Notes: a model not told the origin generated them from the sequence alone. A stretch of 64,000 bases of DNA from Brassica napus (GCF_020379485.1 NC_063443.1:18781531-18845530); one strand, 5' to 3'; shown: positions 1-13,430, numbered from the stretch's first letter. Made by a program: numbers and translations.

Positions 1-85
1 ACAAAACAAGAAATATGTAATGAGATTCTTGAAAATCATCAGGAGTCGGACAACAAAGATATAAGGCTAAACAATAACAACTTAC

Positions 86-896
86 TCTGGTCTTCCTTCT
101 CTAGTGACGGATTTAATCAACGTGGAATTGGGGGAGACAGATAATCCATTGACAACAAGCCTTACGCAATTCACTAATGGAACTAGAGCAGCAAAGTATC
201 TAGCCTCCTTCGATGGGCTAAACTTATTTAAAAGATGAAGAAAAAACAATCATGTTGCTGATTTTTCAATAGATAGGTTTCATTGGTTAGTATAAAGAGA
301 AAGGCACACCTGAAGATTGGCCACGAGAGTACAAAAAGCAGACCTGATAGTATATGCACAAGCTTTCTACTAAATCTCTGTTTCATCAAAAACAATTCAA
401 GAAAAAAAAAACGTCACTAGATAATCAAAATCCCCATCCTCACAAATCCAGAGCTAAAACATGAACTCACATCAAAGTATACCTTAGTCTCGTTTCATGT
501 TTCTAGTTATTATTACTGCAACAGGAACTTCATTCAGACAGCCAACAAGAGTGTACTCATTTTTTGGTTTTGTTCAAAAAAAGAAAATAGCAGAAACTAA
601 AGTGGTGGATAGACCTGTGAGATCACGTTTCGCTTCGTCAGACTCTCGAAGCTTAAGACAAGCGCGTAGGCTCCACCAAGAACTGCCCCGGTAGCTCCAA
701 GGTCATGCAATAGAGAAACCTTCGTAACCGCGAAAGAGATCAGAGGGTGGCGAGCGCGTAACTGACTCGACGAGCCGATGAGGTAAGGATAAGAAACCGG
801 AGAACAGAACGGGAGATTGGTAGCTGTGTTCCAGAACCTGGAGCTGCTCCGACATAACTGATGGCTAATAGGAGAAAAAGGAATCTTCGCCTCCAT
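86..896 (-). CDS. VTE5: Phytol kinase VTE5, 5' part (exons 1-3)
   Basis: Phytol kinase phosphorylates free phytol, salvaged from chlorophyll, to phytyl phosphate for tocopherol synthesis in the plastid. Three exons can be placed: 615-896, 310-377 and 86-217, all with GT-AG borders and a continuous frame. Exon 1 (94 codons) starts at the ATG at 896 and has a Ser/Arg-rich, transit-peptide-like N-terminus, then a membrane segment ending in ALVLSFESLTKRNV. Exon 2 encodes SRKLVHILSGLLFVLSWPIF and exon 3 encodes ARYFAALVPLVN followed by IKSVTREGRPE, all closely matching my recollection of Arabidopsis At5g04490. The remaining exons lie beyond position 1, so the catalytic C-terminal half cannot be judged. 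The gene diverges from the glycosyltransferase at 3106. The closest alternative is the farnesol kinase paralogue, but the N-terminus fits VTE5 better. Confidence 0.9.
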
Positions 897-3105
897 TTCA
901 ACCGCCTCGCCGGCAGAAGCAGAGCTGAGCTCCGAGAGCGATGAATTGTGAGGCGGAGAAAGAGGAGACGTTTTGAGAAATCGAGAAAACTATGCTATTA
1001 ATTCGTTTTTTGTATTTTTTATTATTTTTTTGGGAGGTTAGTTATTAGAAATGGAAACGGGTTAAACAGAAAAAAAAACTAGAAATAAAACATTATCTAT
1101 GATGTGTCACTTTCTCATTGGTCAATGAGAATCCGGAATCTGACTCACATGACATGACCAGTTCGTTTTTTCTTTTACTTGATCTAGTTGGGTACTCTGT
1201 CCTAACCTAGTGGTGGCAACAGCCAATGGGCATGGCCTATTTAGGGAAGTGTTTCTTCTTTCTCTCTGTACAATATTTTTTGGGCTTATTGTAATATCGG
1301 TTTAATTACTAAGGTTATGTTTTATTTTATTCTAAAATCTGTCTATTATTTATAGGTATTGGATAAATTTGTAGAAATAGTTTAGCATTGATTTATTTGG
1401 CTTTAATTGATTACTTATGAAAGTTATAAATACTACAAGGTGAAATTATTTTAGACTGTATTTTTAGAATTGATATACTTCATAAGTTCAGAATGGTTTA
1501 TGAGCATATAAGTTCACCATTTTTCGAACATTGTTACCCGAGACTACTATCTAATCCGGCCTTGGCTGGAACTCTGACTATGTTTTATTGTTTAGACATA
1601 TATGTTGGAGACTGTAGACTATCTTACTAGTATATAAATTCGAGTTTAATGCCGAAATCTAGAAACAAGACAAGTGAAATAAAATACTTAATCCCGAATT
1701 CACAACAGTATCTTCAGTTCAAAAAAAAAATAAAAATTCACAACAGTATGTATAGCTATTAAATATGGACCACGACATACGGATGTATATGTACATTTGA
1801 ATTTTAAAACACTGATTTCTCAGTGAATGGCACCAATGAAGATAGATATCTGAAGAATTAGAAGACCACTCAAGATAAGACACTAGGTAAACAGTAATAG
1901 ATCATGTGATTATGTGAGAGTTCTATCAAGGACCCCAGTACATAATCGATTAACAAAGGTACAACATACGGAGAACATGCATGTGTGTTTCATAACTTCG
2001 ATTTATTGTTTGCTGAAAAGACATCATATAGAATATATACGTGGCTAAGTCTAACCCGTTTGAAATGATCCTATCTACGCACGTTTTCGAATTGGTAAAT
2101 CACTCATTTGTTTAGTTATGGTATTATGTTTTATTCCATTCTCAGTTTTGAAGAAAGACGTATGTAACCATATGCAGCATCGAAGACAAAAAACAAAACT
2201 CTGCTACATTGAATCCAGTTGTAGAATACAGATTGCATTTAATTAAGCTTTTGTTTGCGTTACAGATTGGTGATAAAATATAAGTACTGTATAAACATTG
2301 CATGTAAATCTGTAATTGCTAGTTTCTTATTCATTTGATAAGTGATCATTAAATGTTTTCATTTAATTTTGATTGTTTCATACTCAATCTTCACGCTAGA
2401 AGATCCAATGATTTACGCAGTTTAATACTCATCTAATTACGATGTGGCAGATGACTATGTACAAATTACTAGTTACCAGCCTTGCGTATAATGCTATGAC
2501 AAAAAGATCGTATAAGACATGTCTAGTATATAGTATCAAGATTTTAAATAAATAAAACTATTTCAACAAAAAAAAAAGTAATTGAAAATAACATCTCCAG
2601 TTAACACTTGTCACTTATCATTAATTTATTATGAAAATCATTATTTATTACGTAAATAACGTAAAATGTAGATAGAGATATTATGAAAAAGAGAGATTTT
2701 CATTATCACTAATAGTGACAATTACTGCTCAAAAAAGCAAATTAGACTGTAATAAACGCGTGAAATCTGATCTTTTGACGAAACAAATTTTATTTGCCAC
2801 CGACCTAACAAAATAATATAATAAAAAATAAAATTAAATGTGAAAGCAGAGACAGAAAATTATGATTAAAAAAATGTAATATAGCGAATTTTCTTTTGGG
2901 AAGTTTGACAAAAATTGCTCATTCTCCACCACCACCACTGTCTCCTCCTCCTCTTATACACAGATTCGCTTACTCAAATCAAAAGTACGCAACAAAAAAA
3001 AAATCAATCTGAATCTCTCTAATGGTGAAGTACTGTGGCACCTGAAAACACACACAGAGAGAGATACAAGTGGAAGCATCTTCGTTCTCTCTTCTCTTCT
3101 CCACG
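897..3105. other. Divergent intergenic spacer, VTE5 / glycosyltransferase
   Basis: This spacer of about 2.2 kb is AT-rich and separates two divergently transcribed genes, so it must hold both promoters. A pyrimidine-rich stretch just before 3106 fits a plant 5' leader. I see no further gene; one small retroposition-like scar lies at 1697-1749. Confidence 0.6.
1697..1749 (+). repeat. Micro-insertion with 15-bp direct repeats
   Basis: AATTCACAACAGTAT occurs at 1697-1711 and again at 1735-1749. It brackets a 23-bp insert, a short unique piece followed by an A-rich run. This has the form of a target-site duplication around an extremely truncated retroposon 3' end. Confidence 0.5.
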
Positions 3106-6100
3106 ATGAGAAACTCTCTCTCGTTCGAGATCGACGACAATGGCGGCGCCGGAAGAGACGGGAATCACAATCGTCTCCGTCTCAAGCCTATCTCGAGCGG
3201 CGATAGGCGAGATCGATCTTCTCACTCCGGTTCGGATCGGTCTTCCTTGTTGCGTAGTAGCAACACCGCCCGGCCTCACCACATTGGCGGCAGATCGCTT
3301 AACCGCAAGGGCGTCATCTCGTGGCTCAAGCCGCGCGGCAACTGGCTGCTCTACTTTCTGGTGGCGTTCACGGTTTGCGCGTTCGTCATGTCCTCGGTGC
3401 TGCTTCAGGATTCGATTGCGTGGCAAGGGAGTGCGAGGGGAGGAGGGGGAGTGAGGAGGCGGATTGGATTCGGGAGTTCGTTGAAGTATGTTCCCGGAGG
3501 AGTTGCGAGGAGGTTGATTGAAGGGGAAGGGCTTGATTCGTTGCGGTCTGGGGTTAGGATCGGTGTTCGTCCGCCCAGGCTTGCTCTCGTGAGTTTATGC
3601 TTATATAAGGATTGTTAGATCCAACTGTAGATGTTAGGAATGAATAGTGGTTCACTGTGAGCAGTACACTTAGTGATTTGTTTTAGAAGAGGAGCATGCC
3701 AAGTGGTTATTGGTCAATGGCTAAGAATCCATGAGAAGAGATCTCCTCATAAAAAGACTTGATGTGGACCCTCTGGTTTATGTTCTTTTCGTACCATAGC
3801 TAAAGCAGAAAAACCACCAGCAAGATTGAAAAAGCAATCTATATGAGATCAAGATCTAATTTTTTTATGTGTTGGCTTAGTCAGTGGAGAATTAACAGTA
3901 GTTAGTAATACCTTAACTCCCTGGTTAGACATGTGGGAGCTCCTGGGAAAATGCCATGTGTTTTCAGTTAGATTCTATCCATTGGGGTGGCTAATTAGTT
4001 TGTAACTGAAGTTATTCTTCTGGCACATCATGCTTGAACTTGGTAGTAGGATGTTCACGGTTACTTTGTAACTGTTGACATTGTTTATTTGTCGTTTCAC
4101 TCTAGTTGGAGCCATTTCCAGATTGGATTTGGAAATTTTCTATTGTTATGTGTGCAACACTTTTATTTTCTCTGATCGATGACGCATGTTGCTTTTCATT
4201 CGTACGTCTCCATGCATTTTCTGCTCACTTATATTTTTATATGTATTATGATTGACAGATACTAGGCAATATGAAGAAAGATTCCCGAACACTAATGTTG
4301 GTCACTGTGATGAAGAATCTTCAAAAACTGGGTTATGTGTTTAAGGTGATACTTTATGGCATTTTATGCTTGCAGCTCTAGCGCTCATATTGAAGATTTT
4401 TTTTTCCTCTCCTGTTTATGGTATAAGCAAAATAGATGCTCTTGTTTTTTATTCCACCGTAAATATGCGGTCAAGTGTAGATACAAGCGTTTATGAGTCT
4501 TATTTCCGGCATCTCTTAGAAAAGCTTGTGACCTTAAAAGTTGTCAGGTTTTTGCCGTAGAGAATGGCGAAGCACGTTCATTGTGGGAACAGTTAGCTGG
4601 CCATGTTAAAGTCCTGGTTTCAGATCAGCTGGGACTGGCTGATTGGACAATGTATGTGGTTATCAATTCTTTGAAAACTTTATTGTTGTTTACCTGGCTA
4701 TATTCTCAAATCCGGTTTCTTGATAAATGATTCTTAGTTGCTTTGTTGAATATTTTTTTGTTTCTCCCCTCCACCTGGATAAAGTTACAGTGATTCATCT
4801 TCTGCAGTTTTGAAGGTGTTATTGCTGATTCGCTTGAAGCAAAAGAAGCCATTTCAAGGTGGGTGAATTAATTTTGTTAAGTTGCCTGCGATCAGAGTGA
4901 CCTTTGTACTGCGTACTTATACTGGCCATTACTGCCTAATATGTAAAAAAACAACTAGTTGTTCGGCGTCTCATAATTTTGACATTTGCTTCTGTGGTTG
5001 CCATTCTATGATGATAAAAGTTCATTTCTTTTTTTGCAGCCTAATGCAGGAGCCATTTCGTTCAGTGCCACTTATATGGATAGTTCATGAAGATATTCTT
5101 GCAAATCGGTTGCCTGTTTACCTAAAGATAGGCCAAAATTCTCTAATCTCCCACTGGAGAAGTGCTTTTGCGAGAGCAAATGCCGTTGTCTTTCCACAGT
5201 TTACTCTGCCGGTAAATTCCTGTCTGCAATAAGCGTATAACCACTTGAACTGTATCAAAGTGTGCTTTGTATATTTGACTAAAATCTTTTTTTTTTTCAG
5301 ATGTTGCATAGCGTTCTTGATGTTGGGAACTTCGTTGTGATTCCAGAATCAGTAGTCGATGTTTGGGCTGCTGAAAGCTACAGTGAAGTACACACAAAGC
5401 AAGAACTGAGGGAGATTAACGGATTTGGCGAGGATGACCTGGTCATCATGGTGCTCGGGAGCTCCTTCTTTTATGATGAGTTTTCTTGGGATAATGCCGT
5501 GGCAATGCACATGTTGGGACCACTATTGACACGATATGGGAGGAGAAAAGACACCGGCGGTTCCTTTAAGTTTGTTTTTCTATATGGTAATTCTACCGAA
5601 GGACAGAACGATGCTGTACAGGTAATATAGTTTTGGTGGGTTTATATTCTTCTTCTTCTTCCTATAAGGTTAGGAAATATAGTTTCTGCAATTGATGCTA
5701 TCAACAAAGAGAGGCCCAGTGGGAATTTCTCTTAATTCTCAAGTTGTATTGCTTGCTCATTTAACAGTAATTTTGCATGAGAAGGATGTATTCATGTGAT
5801 TACTATATGATTCAGGTCGTGCTATCAAAAACACATTAATATTCTGAAAGTGAAAGTAACCTGACATTTGATTCGGCTGTATGCGATTAGTGTTTGTTGA
5901 GATTGTATACTAATTTTTGTTAATTCATAATGCAGGAAGTTGCATCGAGGCTTGGGTTGACCCAAGGCACTGTTCGGCATTTTGGTTTGAATGAGGATGT
6001 GAATAGAGTTCTACTGATGGCTGATATTCTTGTTTATGCTTCTTCCCAAGAGGAACAAAGTTTTCCTCCCTTAATTGTCAGAGCTATGAGCTTTGGCATC

Positions 6101-8690
6101 CCTATTATAACACCCGACTTTCCAGTCATGAAAAAATATGTGAGTACACTGAAACTTATCATTTCTTGGTAATCAAACAATGCTATATACCTCTTTGATT
6201 TTTGATTATTAATGGATCTTTAACTGCAGATGGCTGATGGAGTTCATGGAATATTTTTCCGAAGAAACGACCCTGATGCTTTGTTAAAGGCATTCTCACC
6301 GTTGATATCAGATGGAAGGCTCTCTAAATTTGCTCAAACAATTGCTTCTTCAGGAAGACTTTTAACTAAGAACATGATGGCAGCAGAATGCACAACTGGT
6401 TATGCTAGGCTTTTGGAGAACATAGTCCACTTTCCATCTGATACTTTCTTGCCAGGTTCTATTTCTCAACTTCAAGTGACCTCGTGGGAGTGGAGTCTGT
6501 TCAGGAGCGAAATAGGGCAGCCAAAAAGCTTCATCCAGGATTCCACTTATGCATCCATAAGACCTGGAATTGTTTTCCAAGTCGAAGAGAAGTTCACGGG
6601 TGTTGTTGAGTCAACAAACCCTGTTGACAACAACACCATATTTCTATCAGATGAGCTTCCTTCCAAATTAGACTGGGATGTTCTTGAAGAGATTGAGGGA
6701 GCTGAAGAGTACGAGAAAGTAGAATCTGAGGAGGTATCAAATTTTGCTGCCATCAGACATATTTCTAGGTTCCCACTAGACATTTTACTGTGTCTTGTTG
6801 AGCTGCATTGTTCTATTGTATTAAATTATTTCTTCCTTGTCTGAGATATAGCTAGAGGACAGAATGGAAAGAGATGTTGAGGATTGGGAAGAGATATACC
6901 GGAATGCTCGCAAATCGGAGAAGCTAAAGTTTGAGGTAAACGAACGGGATGAAGGAGAGCTTGAACGAACTGGTCAGCCGTTATGTATTTATGAGGTTTA
7001 CGATGGAGCTGGTGCGTGGCCCTTTCTGCATCATGGATCTCTGTACCGTGGTTTGAGCTTGGTAAGCTTCTTTATTGGTTTGTTCACATCCTGTGTAAAC
7101 TTGTGCTTAATCATATTGCTGTTTTCTGATTTTCTGTCATATCTTCACTATAGTCCAGTAAAGATCGAAGGCTAAGCTCAGACGACGTAGATGCAGCAGA
7201 CCGGTTACCACTTTTGAATGATAGTCATTATCGAGATATACTCTGCGAAATTGGAGGAATGTTTTCTGTTGCAACTAAAGTGGATAGCATTCACATGAGA
7301 CCTTGGATTGGATTTCAGTCATGGCGTGCTGCTGGTAGGAAGGTAGTTCTTTAAAAGTAGTGTTTTTGATTATTCATTTTCGAAGCTACAGATTATGAGT
7401 ACCACTCTAAATGTTGAACTACTTGAAAGCTTGAGTGGATTAATTTTGAAAGGCAAATACCCGTCGTTGTATCCGCTCACTGTTTGATGACACTTTTTGC
7501 TGTGAGACAGGTCTCGTTATCATCAAAAGCTGAAGGATCCCTGGAAAACATTATACAACAGGATACCAAGGGGGAGATTGTTTACTTCTGGACAAAGCTA
7601 GACATTGATGGTGGCGCACTTGGAAGTAGAAATGCACTTACGTTTTGGTCTATGTGTGATATCCTTAACCGAGGAAACTGCAGGTACTCCTCCGATATAA
7701 CTGTCACATATTATATGTTGATATTTGATAATGACGATGAAAGTATACAATTAAAACTAATCATATCTTTAACCATAATGTATGTTGATGATGGAAATTT
7801 CTAGTTATGCGAATTCAGTCTCTTCAATTCTTTGTATATTGAAACTCAGAGAGCAGAATTGACATTCGTTTCTCGGATTTTAAACTGACGCAGGACCACT
7901 TTTGAAGAGGCATTCCGGCATATGTATGGGTTGCCAGAACACATTGAAGCGCTTCCTCCCATGCCTGAAGATGGTCATCATTGGTCTTCTCTCCACAATT
8001 GGGTGATGCCAACTCCGTCTTTCCTCGAGTTTGTCATGTTCTCACGGTAACATTACTAATTTCAACATATTCACCAGAACATTTCCTCCAAACTCACCGT
8101 CCCAGTTTTTAAATCGCAATAACAGGATGTTCTCAGAGTCTCTAGATGCATTGCACAACAATCCTAACGACTCCCAAAGCTGCTCATTAGCTTCATCGCA
8201 GCTCGAGGTAAAAAAATCCAGATTCTTACTTCTTGACATTGTTCTCCCACATTCACAAAGTTCTGATTATTCTATCGTCTTTGTTTTGAACAATGAATAG
8301 AGAAAGCACTGTTACTGCCGGGTCTTGGAACTGTTGGTTAATGTATGGGCATATCACAGCGGGAGAAAGATGGTTTACATAAACCCGAGAGACGGTTCAC
8401 TCGAGGAGCAACACCCGTTACCGCAACGAAGAGGTTTAATGTGGGCCAAGTACTTTAACTTCACTTTACTGAAAAGCATGGACGAGGACTTAGCAGAAGC
8501 AGCAGATGATAACGACCATCCAAGGGAGAGATGGCTTTGGCCACTAACCGGAGAAGTGCATTGGAAAGGCGTTTACGAGAGGGAACGTGAAGAAAGATAC
8601 CGATTGAAAATGGACAAGAAACGTAAAACTAAGGAGAAACTTTACGATAGGATCAAGAACGGTTACAAGCAGAAGTCACTCGGAGGATGA
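3106..8690 (+). CDS. Large GT4-type glycosyltransferase, type II membrane protein (At5g04480-like)
   Basis: Fourteen exons keep one frame: 3106-3588, 4259-4345, 4548-4651, 4808-4858, 5040-5211, 5301-5621, 5936-6139, 6230-6733, 6852-7061, 7154-7342, 7511-7683, 7894-8046, 8126-8207 and 8301-8690, giving 1,040 aa. A basic, Ser-rich cytosolic tail is followed by one membrane segment at about residues 79-100, so this is probably a Golgi-type type II enzyme. The region around residues 407-470 has the GT4 C-terminal Rossmann pattern: LLMADILVYASS, then SFPPLIVRAMSFG, then IPIITPD. At the usual EX7E positions I read Gln447 and Arg455, so the two acidic residues that bind the nucleotide sugar are not conserved there. 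The C-terminal 350 residues (Trp-rich, ending in basic KKRKTKEK) match the plant-specific extension recalled for At5g04480 and At4g01210. The substrate is unknown. The start ATG is the first in frame with the membrane anchor. Confidence 0.88.
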
Positions 8691-11020
8691 AGACAGATAT
8701 CTACTTTTTGCGTGCATTCAAAGAAGATTAACGTGCTCTCGATCTCTACAACGCATGAGATTACACGAAAGATATCATCGAAAGCAAAGAGATCACTCTT
8801 TTGCTATTTGCTGGAGATTATAGGAGAAGAGAGTTTAGATTTAGAACCTATTCTTCAACCCATTAAAAGTAAAGGTTTCCTTTGTTACTCTCTTCTTTGC
8901 TTCCATAAAGCAATTTTGATATTGATGCTGCATAGTTTTCATTCATCTTACTATCATTACAATTCGACCAGTCTTGGTCACTCTACCAGACCACAGAATC
9001 TTTTCAGTTATTACACGAAATAGAATAATAGAGTTCCACTTTTCAAATTACACAATCATAAAGTAATTGGCTAAAGAAAAAAAATTTAAACAGAAAATAT
9101 ACAATCTTCTGTAAACTTGGTTAACATTTGTTTACAATTTTTTGTTAGTTCTCCTTCAAAATTATTTGCTCTTTTATCATTTTGCATCTTAGTTAATTAA
9201 TTTAGATAAAATGAATTTCTCGTACAGATGTTGAAGATGACATGACATGACTCAAGACCAACATTGCCAACGACCATCCTGACGCAGACTCACTACCTCG
9301 TGTTTGGTTTTCATTAAGAATCTCTAGTGGAACCCTCAGACAACTAAAAGAAGCAAATCATTACAAAAGCTACCTATCTAGTACCCAATTTATCTATATG
9401 TCAATTACTTTAGACAAAAGTATTTGAAGACAGACCGGTTCACATGCGAGTCTGGACTCAATCGACCCCTTCAACAAAGCCCTTTTTCGCCATCTACTAA
9501 ACAAAACAAAGAGGAACCATAAATAAATTAAAAACCTACAGAAACTTTTGGAAAGCTAAGCTCCCTTTTCTTCATGCATGTCTACATCAAAAACTGACCA
9601 AATGAGTTAAACATTTATTATTTTGAGTAAGGGATCGATCGAAATAATGAAGTAAGGACGACTTCACTAAATCAAATGGTATGAGATAATCGGAAAGAAT
9701 CAACCGAAGTTGATGGGGGATCAATTTGCCAAAACAAGTTGATGGGGGGAGTTGGTATGTATATAAACGGTCCCAAATCCCGATACTTTCTAACCCCATA
9801 CTAATTTTTTTTACCATTTATGGCCTATAACTATATTGCCTATACAATGATTTCTTATTTTATATAGATAATATTTTATGGTTCTTCTTCAATGTTAGTC
9901 ATGTACTGTTAAATATAGGTTTGGATAATTGACACATATGTTAAAAGACAAGCGGACATTAAGCATAAACTTCCAAGAGAGGACCATCCTGATCATTATC
10001 CCCTTGGTGTCAATCGGCAAAATTAATAAATATGCAACAATATTTGATATAAAATTTTGGAAACTAGTTTGATAGTGTTATATAAGGACAAACAGATTAT
10101 TAGGGATATGCACGTTACGTTTTACTTGCTTCCCTTGTCTCCATCGTACTTTACAATAAATTAAATACTTTTAAAATAGATCAATACCTGCTAACTAAAC
10201 CACGTATGAATTGTATTCATCTATCCAACCAAATGAATATAATATAGGATTTTATCATTGATTCATGCTTTTATCGAGTAATTCTACCTAGGAGTTTGCT
10301 CATAGATCTGCCCACACACAAAAAGAAAAAAACTGAAACCAGAACAAAATTCTTGTATATTCCATATCTAGTCATGTCATTCAAATTCTTGCCAAACCGA
10401 CACTCAGTTTTATAATTAACCACTTACATTAATAGGTTCCTGTAACTTGAATTTCTTACACATCATCAGTATAGATATAAAACATTAATCTATTGATCTT
10501 ATATATCACCTAGATTAGTCATACAAAATCTTCAACAAATAAAAGCTTAAAAGGTACAAACGCTGGTGTATCAACAAAAGTTTTTAATGTTATCAACAAT
10601 TAAAGTAGTTCAGAAAGATTGATCGGAAAGATCAGAAGTGGTTCAGAAAAACCAAAGCGCATAAAAAGAAAAGAAAAAATCACATGCATGTCTACGAAAG
10701 AAAAGTTTTCTTAGAAAATAATAACTATAGTTGTGTTAGAAAAACAAAGTAAAAATGAAAAAAAAAAGACAGTGAGATTCAGATATTGGGAAAGATCAGG
10801 GGGATCGTTTCTTCTTATGTACCTTTGTTTGGGGATTCAGTGTCTGAAGTGCCAGTCACTTACACAGATCTACCCTACATCACACCACATGCCTCCTCTA
10901 AAGTAAATACGTATTTACCTTTCGTAACCTAATGTATAATATTTATACATCATGTATTTGCTGACTTTTAGTTTCAAATAGCTATATAATATTTTTAATT
11001 TGTACAGAGTTTTATATATG
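8691..11020. other. Intergenic spacer downstream of the glycosyltransferase
   Basis: AT-rich DNA with only short, unconvincing frames. The first few hundred bases probably include the glycosyltransferase 3' UTR. No gene or repeat was recognised. Confidence 0.5.
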
Positions 11021-11570
11021 GTTTTTTTTTTTTAAGTCATCTGTTAGATTATATTGAACTTTAAACATTGTTTCCAAACCATTACAAGGCTAACACCCCC
11101 AGGCCACAAAAACCCCCCACAATCATCAAACCAACCCCTGATTATGAGTCTACGACTAATACACTTTCCGTCGCCATACCTATACCAAAAAAGAATTCCA
11201 AAGACTACTCATAGCCATTAAACAGAGGATTGGACTTCCTCATTCACAAAGCAATTAAGCAACCATATAGGAGGACCTGCCGCTAATGTATTCAACAGAC
11301 CAAACCAAAGTTTCCAACTTCACTTCACGCAAACTTCCAATCTGAAACATGATTCATATTCAAACGATTGATCCGAGACAAAGGCCAACGATTCCCGGAC
11401 AGAAAGGGACACCGTCAAAGCCAAAAGCCAGCCTTATAGTGCTAAGATAGCCACTGTAAGCCAGAGACGAAGCCCGAAACACGGGAGTCAGGTCGCCGGA
11501 AAATAGAGCCAGAAGAAAAGAAGCTGACAGCCATGATATATGGTTCATGGAGTCCATAAATAATATATGA
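11021..11570 (-). mobile_element. Probable LINE 3'-end remnant
   Basis: A block less AT-rich than its surroundings (about 11090-11560) ends at a T-run near 11022-11034. On the minus strand this reads as a non-coding 3' region followed by a poly(A) tail. Stops interrupt all frames and no reverse transcriptase motif survives, so the assignment rests on composition and the tail only. It could be another kind of degraded retroposon. Confidence 0.3.
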
Positions 11571-12424
11571 AAGCCATGATTAAACCGAACGTGAGATGTC
11601 GTGCGGACCCAAAGTAAATATATTTAATCAACCCCAGAATCTTATAAAGATACCAATGGAATCTTAATTAATAAAAGGAATTAATTAGGCTACTTCCTCT
11701 CATAATAGACCTTAATTGATCAAAAAATATAATTTGAATTCAAACGATTGCAATTATATCCGAAATGGTAAATAGATTATATATACATTTCACCCACTAG
11801 ATATATAGTCAATATATGACGAAAAATATATACTAAAGGTAAAATATGCATGTAAATGGTACATCATGCATGTACAAAAAGTCTAAAGTCTAAACACATG
11901 ACATGTCTCTGTAGCTGCTTTAGCCGTGCACGACATAAATTCTAACCAACCTCTAGGTTTAGATCTAGAGTAAAAACCCTTCAATTTCAATCCTTGAAGT
12001 TATATACATAATACATATCCCTAATTTCAGATCTTATTTCTGTAAATAAAGTTACCTATTATAAACTAACTAATACTTGTACTGTTCTGCATGTTACTTC
12101 TTGATTATTTTCCAAACACATGCATGTTACTACTTTAACAAGTAGGCATGTTAGTGTATGTTCACATTAGCAGAACTTTGATTTCATTTTACATCTTTTG
12201 TATAAGTACAAAATATATGCATGTCTAGAAGTTTGATTAAATCTTTAATATACTAAGATTACTTATATAATAATAGGCTCCATATTCTTGATTTTATTCT
12301 TTTTTTTTGTTGATGTAACGCTCATTGATACGAATATATATATATACCTGCTTTTTACATTAAAAATAACTTCTTCCTCAATTTGCAATAATTACTTTTT
12401 TTATCTCTTCCCTACAGAGAGAGA

Positions 12425-12492
12425 GGCATGTATTTACTTTTTTTTGGCATGTATTTACTTTCTTTTTTTGAAAAGGGGTGTATTTACTTTCT
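12425..12492. repeat. Nested T-rich micro-insertions, threefold direct repeat
   Basis: GGCATGTATTTACTTT occurs at 12425-12440 and 12446-12461, and a third partial copy, GTATTTACTTTCT, lies at 12480-12492. The spacers are T-runs, one of them followed by GAAAAGGGG. It looks like two successive minus-oriented poly(A) insertions at one site. Confidence 0.4.
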
Positions 12493-12909
12493 GTTACGTA
12501 GAAACAACTTAACTTCACTGATATAAAAATAATTTAGAACCTAAAGTTAGAATACGCTAATGACTACGTTGAAATAATAATCATATTTTTTTTTAAGTCT
12601 GAAAGTTCATTGCAAAACTGTTCTACTAAAGTTACAAAAGAAGTTTAACTGACTATAATTTAGTCAAAAAAAGAACAACTATCTTAACGATCAAACTAAA
12701 GTATAAAGTACATCTTTATTCATTATGAGAACTGTATTACTAATATGTTTAATTGGAATGTAGTATAGTTTTATACTTTTATCTGTCAAAAGCAATAAAA
12801 TCATGAAGAGAAGTAGTGTGGTTTCTTCTTTCATCTCTTATCTTTCTAATTATTTTATGATATATACACACACACAAAAGAAAAGCATGTATGTAAAGAC
12901 AGAAGCACA

Positions 12910-12920
12910 TATATATAAAG
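12910..12920 (+). promoter_or_regulatory. Candidate TATA box of SIM
   Basis: TATATATAAAG lies about 110 bp upstream of the SIM ATG. That spacing fits a short 5' leader. It is inferred from sequence and position only. Confidence 0.4.
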
Positions 12921-13028
12921 ACACCCAGTAGTTCACTTCTCTAAGAAGATTTGTCCAGGCACACGCCAAAACACAAAAACAAACCTTCAAGAACAGATCA
13001 GTTTAATATTTATATATAAACGAAACAA

Positions 13029-13430
13029 ATGGATATTGGTTTAATACAAGATCTGCCCATGTTGAATTTCCCATCACCCATCAAGATTCGATCCAACATA
13101 GATGATGACGGTAACAGCGGCGGCTGCACCACTCCCACTTCCTCCCATCACAAGATTCCTCCCTTAACCGCCACTACTCCTCCTCCTCCGCCGCAGAAAC
13201 GGCGCCCACCTCCGACGCCGTCATCTCTAGTCAGATCTTGCAAGAGGAAGCTTATGACGTCATCCAAGTTTGAGATAATCGTCAACAAAGATGAGATCGA
13301 TCGCTTCTTCTCCTCTGTTTACAACCAGAGGGTGACGTCGTCCCCCACAACCACAACAACCACTACCACTACGACGGCTCTGACAGTGTCCAAGCGACGG
13401 AGAAGTTTCCGTTCTTGCTCCAGGAAATAA
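13029..13430 (+). CDS. SIM: SIAMESE-type cyclin-dependent kinase inhibitor
   Basis: Single-exon gene of 133 aa. SIM binds CDK-cyclin complexes in the nucleus, blocks mitosis and promotes endoreduplication, notably in trichomes. The N-terminal DLIQDLP-like block (LIQDLPMLNFP, residues 5-15) is the SIM/SMR family signature. A proline-rich middle follows, then RSCKRKL (69-75), then FEIIVNKDEIDRFFSSVYNQ (81-100), which holds the short motif shared with KRP inhibitors and is expected to contact the cyclin/CDK. The C-terminus is strongly basic (KRRRSF..CSRK) and could act as a nuclear signal. A run of ten Thr (107-116) precedes it and is longer than I recall in Arabidopsis. The start is the first ATG, right at the conserved N-terminus. 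Gene order next to VTE5 and At5g04480 supports SIM rather than another SMR. Confidence 0.93.
   Translation: MDIGLIQDLPMLNFPSPIKIRSNIDDDGNSGGCTTPTSSHHKIPPLTATTPPPPPQKRRPPPTPSSLVRSCKRKLMTSSKFEIIVNKDEIDRFFSSVYNQRVTSSPTTTTTTTTTTALTVSKRRRSFRSCSRK

Larger units (their letters stand above)
11571..13028. other. Upstream region of SIM
   Basis: AT-rich spacer upstream of SIM. It contains the nested micro-insertion at 12425-12492, a TATA-like box at 12910-12920, and an A/C-rich presumed leader up to the SIM ATG. No other gene was seen. Confidence 0.5.

Noticed and set aside
3019..3426. 135-codon antisense frame over glycosyltransferase exon 1
   Set aside because: Antisense shadow of exon 1, no family features.
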